From: Novosphingobium album (ex Liu et al. 2023)
Lineage (GTDB): Bacteria > Pseudomonadota > Alphaproteobacteria > Sphingomonadales > Sphingomonadaceae
Assembly (NCBI RefSeq): GCF_029076845.1
Contig: NZ_JARESE010000001.1
Location: 1-64,000 of the forward strand
Direction of reading: 5' to 3'
DNA length: 64,000 nt
The notes below the pieces were generated by a model. That model was given only the letters and a program-made list of their open reading frames with translations. It did not search any database and was not told the DNA's origin. Of the stretch, positions 46,798 to 55,707 are shown one piece after another. Position numbers and translations under genes: made by a program. Position 1 is the stretch's first letter. Every line of letters begins with the position of its first letter.

Positions 46798-48007
46798 TAA
46801 CAAATGGCTGCATCATGGGATCAGAGAATCTAAACCTATATTGGCGCTCACCGCCGCGTCGGATCAGAATTTTGCCGCGCGTCTCGCTTATGAATTCCGT
46901 TAGGTGTCGTTGGAAGTGGGCGTGAGTTTTTTTCTTCCCCACAATAGCCGAATATGGCTGAATAACATCAGTTGGGGTAAAAAATCCAAACTGATCGGTT
47001 TTGGCCAAGGCGCACGCTAAGAGCACTTGCTTGAAGAAATTATCTTTCTGATTACTCTCAGTAGCCTTTCTGTAGGCTTCCTGCATCTTTTCTTCGCTAT
47101 CAACAATGAACGTGTCCATTGCCGCCTCTACGTCCTCAACGTCAATCTTTAAGCTACGCCTTTTCGCAGCCTGAACCGCTGAATATTTACCGAGCATCTG
47201 CGTAAAATATGGAAGGCCCCGTGACAAGGTCACAATGGTCCAGCGAGCATCCCCGCTGATCTTCATCACAGTTTTAGACAGGCGCTTGTCAATGACTTCA
47301 TTGAGTTCAAAATCGCTCATTCTATTGAGCTTAATCTGGGAAATCGCCCGATCTATCGACTGGTGGTCCTCAATCAAGGACACAATGTCCTCGGCTACGC
47401 CAACGAGAATGATGGTGACATTTGCAGAATAGTCATACAGATATTTGATTACATTTGCAGTTAATAGACGGGCATTTCCGTCGCTAAGCTTATCATATTC
47501 GTCAATTATGATGATGGGCGTGGCATCCGCACGACATTTTTGGAGCTCTCGCCGGACAATATCTGGATTGTCCATTGATGTGTTCGTGTCGAGCGGAGTT
47601 AAATCATAGCGGTCACTCTGCCGTGCAGTTGAAGCCAATTCGTCGATCGCCTTATTCCAAAGGCTTGTGAAGTTATCAGATGGATCGGCTTGAACACGAG
47701 CAACAAGCATCGACTTCAACATCGTGTTGTATCGTCTCCAAAAAATATTGGAGAGGGAAGTCTTTCCTACCCCACGTTCTCCGTAGAGAATGACATGCCT
47801 TGATCGTTCAACCACGGCTTCAAGGATGCGCTTCACTTCGGTGGAGCGACCGGCGAAAAGGTCTTCCTCGTTCACGGGAGCGCCAGAAAATAAATTGGCC
47901 AAGTCCCATTCAAGGTGAAGCCAATCGTCGGCAGTGCGTGGCTTGCCGGGTCCAGAAAAGCGTGAGGCCATGCGGAGAGATATGAAGGCTTTAAGTGAAT
48001 CGGTCAA
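46706..48007 (-). CDS. AAA+ ATPase with C-terminal winged-helix-like region (IS cargo)
   Basis: The product of up to 433 residues has Walker A GERGVGKT (residues 76-83), Walker B IIIIDE (165-170), and a later hydrophobic strand ANVTIILVGVAED as sensor 1. The C-terminal 110 residues look like a winged-helix domain (FFTPTDVIQPYSAIVG ... ILIRRGGERQYRFRF). The layout is like Orc/Cdc6-type or STAND-like DNA-associated ATPases. The start is TTG at 48007 or ATG at 47971; neither has an ideal ribosome binding site. The gene is markedly AT-richer than its surroundings. It is divergent from the transposase by about 70 bp. Roles in target choice for transposition, element maintenance or phage defence are all possible; none is shown. 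Confidence 0.8.
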   Translation of the reverse strand: MTDSLKAFISLRMASRFSGPGKPRTADDWLHLEWDLANLFSGAPVNEEDLFAGRSTEVKRILEAVVERSRHVILYGERGVGKTSLSNIFWRRYNTMLKSMLVARVQADPSDNFTSLWNKAIDELASTARQSDRYDLTPLDTNTSMDNPDIVRRELQKCRADATPIIIIDEYDKLSDGNARLLTANVIKYLYDYSANVTIILVGVAEDIVSLIEDHQSIDRAISQIKLNRMSDFELNEVIDKRLSKTVMKISGDARWTIVTLSRGLPYFTQMLGKYSAVQAAKRRSLKIDVEDVEAAMDTFIVDSEEKMQEAYRKATESNQKDNFFKQVLLACALAKTDQFGFFTPTDVIQPYSAIVGKKKTHAHFQRHLTEFISETRGKILIRRGGERQYRFRFSDPMMQPFVIIRGIQERLIDPQSRKRLLEQEQPGLPIGS

Positions 48008-48078
48008 TCCTTTAAGTATCAGGAGAAAAGCTCCAAGTAGGTTACGCTTTATGCTTGCATATCGCTAATAAGTTCAGT

Positions 48079-48978
48079 ATGAAAATGGGCATGAACAAGC
48101 TTCCTCTCGCCAAACGCACGCAAATCCTCGCCATGCTGTGCGAGGGCTCGTCCATGCGCTCGATCAGCCGCGTTGCGGACGTGTCGATCAACACCGTTTC
48201 GAAGTTGCTGGTGGAAGCCGGGGAAGCTTCCCTTGCGCTGCATGACGAGCATGTGCGCAACGTGAAGGCGAGCCGTATCCAGTGCGATGAAATCTGGTCG
48301 TTCTGCTACGCCAAGGAGAAGAACGTAGCGACAGCGAAGGGCGCCCCTGAAGGCGCTGGCGACGTGTGGAGCTGGACCGCCCTGGATGCTGACACGAAGC
48401 TGATGGTGTCCTACTTCGTCGGGGACCGTTCCAGCGAAAGCGCGATCATCCTCATGGACGACCTGCGCTCGCGCCTCTCGAACCGCGTTCAGCTTACCAC
48501 TGATGGCCACCGCGCCTACGTCGAGGCCGTGGAAGGTGCATTCGGTTGCGATGTGGACTATGCGCAGCTTGTAAAGCTCTACGGCCCCACGATCGCCGCT
48601 CCGGGCCGCTACAGCCCCGCTGATTGCATCGGCGCGAAGAAGATCCGCCGCGAAGGCAATCCCGACTTCGCCCATGTCAGCACGTCGCACGTCGAACGCA
48701 TGAACCTGTCGATCCGTATGCAGAACCGCCGCTTCACCCGGTTGACGAATGCGTTCTCGAAGAAGCTCGACAACCACATTCATGCGCTGGCGCTATATTT
48801 CGCATTCTATAACTTCTGCCGCATCCACAAAACGCTGCGCATGTCGCCTGCGATGGCCGCTGGCATCACGGATCGGCTGTGGTCGCTTGAAGATATCGTC
48901 GCTAAGATCGACGAGATGGCCCCGGCTCCCGCGAAGCGCGGTCCCTACAAAAAGCGCGGGGAAGAAAATTCAAACTGA
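48079..48978 (+). CDS. IS1-like DDE transposase
   Basis: The 299-residue single-frame transposase has an N-terminal helix-turn-helix (ISRVADVSINTVSKLLVEAG) and the catalytic residues D70 (CDEIWSF), D142 (TTDGHRAY) and E206 (HVERMNL). The C-terminal FYNFCRIHKTLRMSPAMAAG is typical of IS1/IS1595-like DDE enzymes. Unlike E. coli IS1 it needs no frameshift. The ATG at 48079 is the first in frame; a TTG at 48055 is also open. Its stop lies 9 bp inside the right end. Confidence 0.9.
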   Translation: MKMGMNKLPLAKRTQILAMLCEGSSMRSISRVADVSINTVSKLLVEAGEASLALHDEHVRNVKASRIQCDEIWSFCYAKEKNVATAKGAPEGAGDVWSWTALDADTKLMVSYFVGDRSSESAIILMDDLRSRLSNRVQLTTDGHRAYVEAVEGAFGCDVDYAQLVKLYGPTIAAPGRYSPADCIGAKKIRREGNPDFAHVSTSHVERMNLSIRMQNRRFTRLTNAFSKKLDNHIHALALYFAFYNFCRIHKTLRMSPAMAAGITDRLWSLEDIVAKIDEMAPAPAKRGPYKKRGEENSN

Positions 48979-48987
48979 GACACTACC
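48966..48987 (-). repeat. Right terminal inverted repeat of the IS
   Basis: Perfect inverted copy of 46216-46237. It overlaps the last codons of the transposase gene. Confidence 0.9.
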
Positions 48988-48995
48988 CGAACAGG
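48988..48995. repeat. Target site duplication, right copy
   Basis: CGAACAGG immediately after the right IS end, identical to 46208-46215. Confidence 0.85.
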
Positions 48996-49076
48996 GCGGG
49001 GCTTTCAGGTAGCGCTTTTTGACGTTTATGCGATCTTTGCAGCAAAACCTTCATAGCGGGATGACAAAGGCGGGCG

Positions 49077-51260
49077 GTGAAAACGAAGGACATGCTTGAA
49101 GCACGCGAATCGAACGCGACGGACAGTGAAACGGCCGCGGCCGCGATCAGCACGACCCCGGCCCGCTATTTCAACCGCGAACTGAGCTGGCTGGCGTTCA
49201 ACGAGCGCGTCCTGGCCGAAGCGACCAACGCCAATTACCCGCTGCTGGAACGGCTGCGCTTCCTTTCGATCTCGGGCAGCAATCTCGACGAGTTCCTGAC
49301 CGTGCGCGTGGCCGGCCTGGCCGGGCAGGTGCGCCGCCAGATCGAGGAAATCTCGATCGACGGGATGACGCCCTCGCAGCAGCTTGCCGCGATTCACGAG
49401 GAAGTGCTCAAGCTCGAACGGATGCAGCAGGATGCCTGGAAAGACCTGAAGCGGCTGCTCGCGGCCGAAGGCGTCCGGGTCATCGGCGAGGAGCGGCTGG
49501 GCCATGCCGGTGAGCGCTGGCTCAAGGACTATTTCCTCGAACACATCATGCCGGTGATCACCCCCCAGGCGATCGATCCGGCGCACCCCTTCCCCTTCGT
49601 CGCCAACCAGGGCATCGGCGTGCTGTTCTCGCTCACCCGCATCGCCGACGATGCGCCGGTGATGGAAATGGTGCTGATCCCCTCGGCCCTGTCGCGCTTC
49701 GTGCGCGTGCCCGGAGAGGAAGCGATCTACATCTCGGTGGAAGACCTGATCTGCCGCCACGCCGCCCAGCTCTTCCCCGGCTTTCGCGTGAACGGGCACG
49801 GCGTGTTCCGCATCCTGCGCGACAGCGACATCGAGATCGAGGAGGATGCCGAGGATCTGGTGCGCTATTACCGCACCGCCATCCAGCGGCGGCGGCGCGG
49901 CCTGATCATCGTCCTGCAGCTTCAGGGCAAGTTCGATCCGGCGGCCGAGGATCTGCTGCGCAGCCAGCTTGGCCTCGATCGCGCGCTGGTGATCAAGACG
50001 GGCGGGCTGATCGGCTTTTCCGGCCTGTCCGCGATCGCTGACGAGGATCGGCCCGAGCTGAAGTTCGAGCCTTACAGCCCGCGCTATCCCGAGCGCATCC
50101 TGGAGCATGACGGCGATTGCTTCGCGGCGATCCGCGAGAAGGACATCGTCATCCAGCACCCCTACGAGACGTTCGAGGTGGTGATCGATTTTCTGCGCCA
50201 GGCCGCCGCCGATCCCGACGTGGTGGCGATCAAGCAGACGCTTTACCGCGCGGGCAAGCAATCGGCGGTGATCGCCGCGCTGATCGCGGCGGCCGACGCG
50301 GGCAAGTCCGTCACCGCCGTGGTCGAGCTGAAGGCCCGCTTCGACGAGGAGCAGAACCTGCTCTGGGCCAGCCAGCTCGAACGCGCGGGCGTGCAGGTGA
50401 TCTACGGCTTCGTCGACTGGAAGACGCACGCCAAGGTTTCGATGGTGGTGCGCCGCGAAGGCGACAGCTACCGCACCTACTGCCATTTCGGCACTGGCAA
50501 CTATCACCCGGTGACGGCACGCATCTATACCGACCTGTCCTATTTCACCGCCGATCCCAAGGCGGGGCGCGATGCCGGCCGGCTGTTCAACTTCATCACC
50601 GGCTATGTCGAGCCCAAGCGCACAGAGCTGCTCTCGATCTCACCGATCAGCCTGCGCGCAACGCTGTACGAGGCGATCGACGACGAGATCGCCCATGCCC
50701 GCGCCGGCAAGCCCGCCGCGATCTGGGCCAAGATGAACTCGCTTACCGATCCCGAGCTGATCGACCGGCTCTATGCCGCCAGCCAGGCCGGCGTCGAGAT
50801 CATCCTGGTGGTGCGCGGGATCTGCTGCCTGCGGCCGGGGATCGAGGGGCTTTCCGAGCACATCATGGTCAAGTCGATCATCGGCCGGTTCCTGGAACAT
50901 GGCCGCATCTGGGCCTTTGCCAACGGCGCGGAACTGCCCAACCGCCGCGCCAGGGTGTTCATCACCTCGGCCGACGGGATGAGCCGCAACCTTGACCGGC
51001 GCGTCGAACTGCTGGTGCCCATCCGCAACAAGACGGTGCACGATCAGGTGCTGGGCCAGGTCATGCTGGCCAACCTGCTCGATACCGAGCAAAGCTGGAT
51101 CCTGGAGCCCGACGGTACGTACGAACGCGTTGGCGAGACCGAGAACCCGTTCAACCTCCACCGCTATTTCATGACCAATCCTTCGCTTTCGGGACGGGGT
51201 GCGTCACTTGCCAGTGGAAGAAAAGTGCCCAAGCTCTCGCTTCGCCGCGGCAATATCTGA
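49077..51260 (+). CDS. ppk1: Polyphosphate kinase 1
   Basis: The 727-residue enzyme makes polyphosphate from ATP. It starts FNRELSWLAFNERVL after a short N-terminal extension. The conserved catalytic histidines are H451 (DWKTHAKVSMVV, the autophosphorylated residue) and H608 (LEHGRIWAF). FGTGNYHPVTARIYTDLSYF and VRGICCLRPGI are also present. The GTG at 49077 is preceded by AAAGG at normal distance, better than the ATG at 49092, whose AAGGA is too close. ppx follows after 46 bp. The IS inserted about 90 bp upstream may have altered its promoter. Confidence 0.96.
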   Translation: MKTKDMLEARESNATDSETAAAAISTTPARYFNRELSWLAFNERVLAEATNANYPLLERLRFLSISGSNLDEFLTVRVAGLAGQVRRQIEEISIDGMTPSQQLAAIHEEVLKLERMQQDAWKDLKRLLAAEGVRVIGEERLGHAGERWLKDYFLEHIMPVITPQAIDPAHPFPFVANQGIGVLFSLTRIADDAPVMEMVLIPSALSRFVRVPGEEAIYISVEDLICRHAAQLFPGFRVNGHGVFRILRDSDIEIEEDAEDLVRYYRTAIQRRRRGLIIVLQLQGKFDPAAEDLLRSQLGLDRALVIKTGGLIGFSGLSAIADEDRPELKFEPYSPRYPERILEHDGDCFAAIREKDIVIQHPYETFEVVIDFLRQAAADPDVVAIKQTLYRAGKQSAVIAALIAAADAGKSVTAVVELKARFDEEQNLLWASQLERAGVQVIYGFVDWKTHAKVSMVVRREGDSYRTYCHFGTGNYHPVTARIYTDLSYFTADPKAGRDAGRLFNFITGYVEPKRTELLSISPISLRATLYEAIDDEIAHARAGKPAAIWAKMNSLTDPELIDRLYAASQAGVEIILVVRGICCLRPGIEGLSEHIMVKSIIGRFLEHGRIWAFANGAELPNRRARVFITSADGMSRNLDRRVELLVPIRNKTVHDQVLGQVMLANLLDTEQSWILEPDGTYERVGETENPFNLHRYFMTNPSLSGRGASLASGRKVPKLSLRRGNI

Positions 51261-51306
51261 CATAGGCGACCGGGAAGCCGGGACCGAGGGAATCGCCGAC
51301 ACCGTC

Positions 51307-52758
51307 ATGAGCGACAAGCGCGCCATCATCGATATCGGATCGAACACGGTCCGGCTGGTCGTCTACAACGGCCCGCCGCGCGCGCCCGTCGTGATCCTGA
51401 ACGAAAAGGTCAGCGCCCGGCTGGGCAAGGATCTGGCCAGGACCCGGCGGCTGTCGGACAAGGCGATGAGCGCGGCGCTTTCCGCGCTCGGGCGCTTTGC
51501 CACGATGCTGGACCTGCTGGGGGTGGACCGGATCGAATGCGTCGCCACCGCCGCCACGCGCGATGCGGAAAACGGCAACGAATTCCTCGCCGCCGTGCGC
51601 GCGCTGGGGCTCAATCCCCGCCTGCTCTCGGGCGAGGAGGAAGCCCGCGCCAGCGCCACCGGCGTCATCGCCGCCTTTCCCGGCGCCAGCGGCACGGTGG
51701 GCGATCTGGGCGGCGGCAGCCTGGAACTGGTGGCAGTGGATGGAGACGTGTGCAGCGGTGGCATCACCATGCCGCTGGGCACGCTGCGGCTTGCCGATCT
51801 GCGCGCCGCCGGCCCGGCGCGCTTCGCCGCGACGGTGAAGGCCGGGCTTGCCGGCGCGGGCTGGAAGAACGGCAGGGGCCGCCCGCTGTTCATCGTCGGC
51901 GGATCGTGGCGCGCGCTGGCCTTGCAGGCGATGCGCGAACTGGACTGGCCGCTGGACGATCCGCACGGGTTCGAGCTTGCCCCCGATATCGCGCTGCGGA
52001 TTTGCCGGGCGCTGGAAAAGGGCAAGATGGACAGCCCCGATCCGCGCATTTCCGCCTCGCGCCTGGCCACCCTGCCCGATGCCGCCGCGCTGCTGGGCCA
52101 GCTGGTCGAGCGAATCGAGCCTTCGGTCATCGTCTTTTCCTCGTGGGGCCTGCGCGAAGGGCTGCTTTACGCCCAGCTCGATGCCGAAACGCGCGCGGCC
52201 GATCCGATGCTGGCCGGCATCACCGCCTTCGCACGCACCTCGCTGGTCGCGCCGGGCGATGCCGAGGCGGTCGCGCGCTGGACCGCGCCGATCTATGCCG
52301 ATGGCGCCGCCGATGCCCACTTGCGCCTTGCCGCGACCATGCTCGCGCTGGCCGCGATGCGCAGCGAGCCGAACATGCGGGCCGAGCAGGCGATGGCCTG
52401 GGCGCTGCGCAAGCGCTGGATCGGCCTGGACGCGCGCGGCCGGGCGATGATGGCGATGACCGTCTTCGCCAATTCCGGGCTGACCGCGATTCCGCCCGAA
52501 TTCGCCATGCTGGCCAGCGAGGCGGACCTCAACCAGGCGATCGGCTGGGGCCTGGCCGTACGTCTGTGCCGCCGCCTGACCGGCTGCGCCGGCCCCGCCC
52601 TGGCCCAGACCAGTCTGCTGCTGGAAGACGGCCAGCTTGTCCTCGTGCTCGACGATGACATGCAGGCGCTCTATTCCAACGGCATCGGCAAGGACTTGCG
52701 CCAGCTTGCCGACTGGCTGGGCCTGGGCTGGATGGTGAAAGTCATCGCCGAGGCGTAA
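51307..52758 (+). CDS. ppx: Exopolyphosphatase / Ppx-GppA phosphatase family
   Basis: The 483-residue ASKHA-fold phosphatase has IDIGSNTVRLVVY at the N-terminus (phosphate 1 loop), ATRDAENGNEF, the catalytic GEEEARAS segment, and DLGGGSLEL (phosphate 2 loop). It degrades polyphosphate and/or pppGpp. I chose the ATG at 51307; its ribosome binding site is weak, consistent with coupling to ppk 46 bp upstream. The C-terminal HD-like helical part is complete. A strong hairpin follows the stop. Confidence 0.93.
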   Translation: MSDKRAIIDIGSNTVRLVVYNGPPRAPVVILNEKVSARLGKDLARTRRLSDKAMSAALSALGRFATMLDLLGVDRIECVATAATRDAENGNEFLAAVRALGLNPRLLSGEEEARASATGVIAAFPGASGTVGDLGGGSLELVAVDGDVCSGGITMPLGTLRLADLRAAGPARFAATVKAGLAGAGWKNGRGRPLFIVGGSWRALALQAMRELDWPLDDPHGFELAPDIALRICRALEKGKMDSPDPRISASRLATLPDAAALLGQLVERIEPSVIVFSSWGLREGLLYAQLDAETRAADPMLAGITAFARTSLVAPGDAEAVARWTAPIYADGAADAHLRLAATMLALAAMRSEPNMRAEQAMAWALRKRWIGLDARGRAMMAMTVFANSGLTAIPPEFAMLASEADLNQAIGWGLAVRLCRRLTGCAGPALAQTSLLLEDGQLVLVLDDDMQALYSNGIGKDLRQLADWLGLGWMVKVIAEA

Positions 52759-52767
52759 AAGCCGCCG

Positions 52768-52790
52768 CGCGGTGGCGAACCGCCACCGCG
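52768..52790 (+). terminator. Hairpin after ppx
   Basis: A perfect 10-bp stem CGCGGTGGCG / CGCCACCGCG with loop AAC begins 9 bp after the ppx stop and lies between convergent ppx and the TonB receptor gene. No U-run follows. Confidence 0.55.
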
Positions 52791-52896
52791 GAATGCCAAC
52801 GCCGCGCCATCGCATCGGCACCCGCCGCCCCGAACCGCACCGACGAAGCGGGCTTCCCCCTCGTCGGACCATTCGGCGGCGGCGGGCATCGCCCGC

Positions 52897-55089
52897 TCAG
52901 AACCGGGTGCTGAGCTGCAGGTTGACCGAACGCCCCTGACCGGGAACCGGGCGCAGGATGCCGGTGGCCTTCAGGTCGCCCAGCGACTGGCCGCCCAGCG
53001 GCAAGTCATAGCCCTTGTCGAACAGGTTCCTGGCTTCCACGCTCAGCTTCACGCCCTGGAGCACGCGTGCCAGCGTATAGGCCACGCGCAGGTTGACCAG
53101 CGCATAGCCGGCGGTTCGCGGTTCGTGGCGCGTGGCATCGACGCGGGTCTTGTCCGCGACGAATTCCACCTCCGCCCCGGCCTCGAACGGCCCGCTCGCG
53201 TGATCGAGCGTCACTTTCGCGTTGAACGGCATCTGGTGATAGAGCGGCCCCTTGTCGGACAGGTTCCGGCCATGCACCCAGCTCGCGCTGGCGGCCAGGG
53301 TCGTGGCGCCGTTGTCGTGCCGGGCGAGCGGCAGGCTGGCCGAAGCGTCGATGCCATGGAATTCAGCCTGCTGGTTGGCGAAGCGAAGCTGCACGAAGCC
53401 GCTGGGCATCCCCATCATGTCGGTGAGATCCTGCACGAAGGCCGCGTCGATATAATCGTCAACATGCGTGTAGTAGGGTGAAAGCTTGAAGCTCGCGCCG
53501 CCCGGCAGGCTCAGCCGCAAGGCCGCGCTGAGCGTGTCGGCCCGCTCGGGCTTCAGGTCGATGTCGCCGACATAGCCGTTGCCATCGCCATACCATCCGA
53601 TCATCTGGCTCGCCATCGCGCCGCGTCCCCAGGCATAGCGCTCATAGAGGTTGGGCGAGCGCGCCTTGTGGGCATAGCCCAGCTCGATCGCCACGCCGTC
53701 GGCCGCCGCCCAGCTTGCCAGCGCGGTCGCGCTCCAGTTGTTGTCGGCACGATGGCGATCGGCGGCGTTGAAAGCGCTGGCGGCCATGGCATCGGCCATG
53801 TTCATCATGCCGGTGCCGTAAGGCTGGACATCGCCCGTGTTCGTGGTCACGCGGTCAAGGCGCGCGCCGATCGACGTCGAGAAGGCGGGCGACCACTGCG
53901 CTTCCCATTCGCCGAACAGGCCGAAGCGGTCGCGCCGGCCGCCGGCGATATTGATGTAGGGGGTCGGCCCCATCATCATCGAGCCGGCGACCGGCGGCCA
54001 GTAATCATCCAGCCACTGGTGATGGTAATCGCCGCCCACACGCAGCGTGTCCTTCGCCGAAACCGGCAAGTCCAGCTTGAGCGCGGACGTGAAGGTATGC
54101 ACTTCGGTGTTCATCGGCATGGCGCCCGGCAGCTTGTCGGCCAGGAAGTTCATCTCGTGATCGGTGTCGCGATAGCTGGCGGTGAAATCGACATCGCCCC
54201 AGGTGTACACCCCGCGATACCGGCTCTGCACGAACCATGACCTGTTCGAGGTCATGTCCATGTACTGGTTGGCGAAGCCTTCGTAGGGCGAGAAATGGTA
54301 GCCGCCCTTGATCTCGAAAATCCCGCCGCCGACTTGCGCCGCGAGCGCCAGGGCATGGTCGGTCTTGGCGAATTCGGTGGAGCGCACGGTCCCCCGGTCA
54401 CCGCCGCCCTTGTAGTTGTCCGACCGGGTGTAGGAGCCGGTGTAAGTCGCGCTGAGGTGCCGCCCGGCCATGGTCAACGACAGCGCGCCGCCAAAGCCAT
54501 CGCCATTGCCGCGATAGAACGCCGACGCCTCGCCGCCGATCAGGGTGCCGCCATCGCCGGCAAAGCGCGGCATGGCGCTTTCCACGCTGATGACGCCGGC
54601 GATATTGTCCCCACCCATGCTGACCGGCGAGACCCCGGGCACCACCGCGATCGCGGCGATCGTCTGCGGATCGGTGTAGGACAGCGGCGAGTTCATGTCG
54701 TTGGGGCAGGCCACGTCGATCGGCACATTGTCGATAACGATGCGCGCGCGCTGCTCGGACAGGCCGCGCAGCACCGGCATGGAGGAAAAGCCGCCGCCCG
54801 AATTGGCGCTCACGCCGGGCAGGCCGGTCAGCAGGGCGGCGGTGTCGCTGGAGCCGACGGCGCCCTGGCGCAGCCGGTCCTGCTTCAGGATCGAACCGTT
54901 GAGCGGCGCCGAGGTGATCGTGCGCGGCGCGGCATCCGTGTTGACGGTCACTGTGGGCAGCATGGCGGCATCCTCTGCGGATGCGGCGCCGTCGGCGGTG
55001 GCAGGGGCGCTTTCGGCCTGCTCCTGGGCAAGCGCGGGCGCGGACATCGCCGCCAGCATGGCGGCGACGGCAAGGTGCGAAGTCTTCAT
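52897..55089 (-). CDS. TonB-dependent receptor, copper-receptor type
   Basis: The 730-residue outer membrane receptor has a signal peptide (ending APALAQE), a plug domain with VLRGLSEQRARIVIDNVPID followed by VACPNDMNSPLSY, and a 22-strand-type barrel ending LQLSTRF. The CPNxMNxPLSY stretch and Met-rich loops (AGSMMMG, MMNMADAM) resemble OprC/NosA-type copper receptors, so Cu uptake is the best guess. I chose the ATG at 55089 because AGGA lies 7 bases upstream; an ATG two codons earlier abuts it. A DUF2946-like gene lies upstream on the same strand, a pairing typical of copper loci. Confidence 0.88.
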   Translation of the reverse strand: MKTSHLAVAAMLAAMSAPALAQEQAESAPATADGAASAEDAAMLPTVTVNTDAAPRTITSAPLNGSILKQDRLRQGAVGSSDTAALLTGLPGVSANSGGGFSSMPVLRGLSEQRARIVIDNVPIDVACPNDMNSPLSYTDPQTIAAIAVVPGVSPVSMGGDNIAGVISVESAMPRFAGDGGTLIGGEASAFYRGNGDGFGGALSLTMAGRHLSATYTGSYTRSDNYKGGGDRGTVRSTEFAKTDHALALAAQVGGGIFEIKGGYHFSPYEGFANQYMDMTSNRSWFVQSRYRGVYTWGDVDFTASYRDTDHEMNFLADKLPGAMPMNTEVHTFTSALKLDLPVSAKDTLRVGGDYHHQWLDDYWPPVAGSMMMGPTPYINIAGGRRDRFGLFGEWEAQWSPAFSTSIGARLDRVTTNTGDVQPYGTGMMNMADAMAASAFNAADRHRADNNWSATALASWAAADGVAIELGYAHKARSPNLYERYAWGRGAMASQMIGWYGDGNGYVGDIDLKPERADTLSAALRLSLPGGASFKLSPYYTHVDDYIDAAFVQDLTDMMGMPSGFVQLRFANQQAEFHGIDASASLPLARHDNGATTLAASASWVHGRNLSDKGPLYHQMPFNAKVTLDHASGPFEAGAEVEFVADKTRVDATRHEPRTAGYALVNLRVAYTLARVLQGVKLSVEARNLFDKGYDLPLGGQSLGDLKATGILRPVPGQGRSVNLQLSTRF

Positions 55090-55182
55090 GATCATTCCTG
55101 GTATTTGCGGATTTCCGGGCGTGTCGGGCCGAAACCGCTGGCGATCATCGCGCCCGACGGGCGGTGCGGCGATCGCTGGCGG

Positions 55183-55206
55183 TGCGCGCGGGATATCCCT
55201 CGCGCA
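55183..55206 (-). terminator. Hairpin between the DUF2946-like and TonB receptor genes
   Basis: TGCGCG and GGGA on the left pair with TCCC and CGCGCA on the right around a TA loop, with one mismatched pair. It lies in the 149-bp gap. It may attenuate or separate the two genes, or protect one mRNA segment. Confidence 0.35.
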
Positions 55207-55238
55207 CGCGCCACTTCGGGAAACAGCGGATCAGCGGG

Positions 55239-55634
55239 TCAGGCGGTCGCCGGGGGCCCGCGCAGCGGCGGGCGCAGATAGGCGCGGCGCCTTGCCGGCC
55301 ATGCGCGGACCGGCGCGAAGCCGAGCAGCAGGATGAAGCCGAGCGCCAGCGCCAGCAGGACCGGATCGGCCCCGCCCAGCGAGGCCATCGACAAGGCGGT
55401 GAACGGACATTCGCCCTTGGCCGCCGGATGATCCGACTTGGTATCGATCGGAATGACGAGCTGGTGATAGCCCACGCCGCCGCTGGCATCCTGGCACAAC
55501 GCGACCGTGATCGTCCGCGAAGTCTGCGAGACCATATAGTTCGCCGGCACCACGGCCTTCAGGCACAGCGCGGCCATGGCCAGCAGGATGGCCGCCACGC
55601 GATGGCGCAACAGGAAGGCGCGGAAAGCTTCCAT
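55239..55634 (-). CDS. DUF2946-like membrane protein
   Basis: The 131-residue protein has two hydrophobic segments (about residues 12-30 and 90-108), Cys24, Cys47 and Cys76, and the phrase GECPFTALSMASLG. Together these fit DUF2946 proteins found next to copper transport genes. A short Arg/Pro-rich tail faces the cytoplasm. The ATG at 55634 starts MEAFRAFLLRHR. It precedes the copper-type TonB receptor by about 150 bp on the same strand. A role in periplasmic copper handling is inference. Confidence 0.7.
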   Translation of the reverse strand: MEAFRAFLLRHRVAAILLAMAALCLKAVVPANYMVSQTSRTITVALCQDASGGVGYHQLVIPIDTKSDHPAAKGECPFTALSMASLGGADPVLLALALGFILLLGFAPVRAWPARRRAYLRPPLRGPPATA

Positions 55635-55707
55635 CGCGGCGGGCCTATATGCCCTTGGCGCGGCGCTGTCATCAGCGATGTCCGGGCAAGGCCGCCCGGC
55701 GCGGCGA

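Larger units (their letters stand above)
46216..48987. mobile_element. IS1-like insertion sequence carrying passenger genes
   Basis: The 2772-bp element has perfect 22-bp terminal inverted repeats (starting GGTAGTGTCTCAGTTTGAAT; 46216-46237 and 48966-48987) and is flanked by the 8-bp duplication CGAACAGG. It contains a DDE transposase at the right end. Unusually for this group, it also has an AAA+ ATPase and two small genes to the left. The ATPase segment is clearly AT-richer than the transposase and the host genome, so the cargo has a different origin. The element lies between the DUF2126 operon and ppk. Confidence 0.9.

Noticed and set aside
46216-48987. Prophage or integrative element remnant
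   Set aside because: No integrase, capsid or relaxase genes are present; the perfect inverted repeats and 8-bp duplication define a simple IS with cargo.
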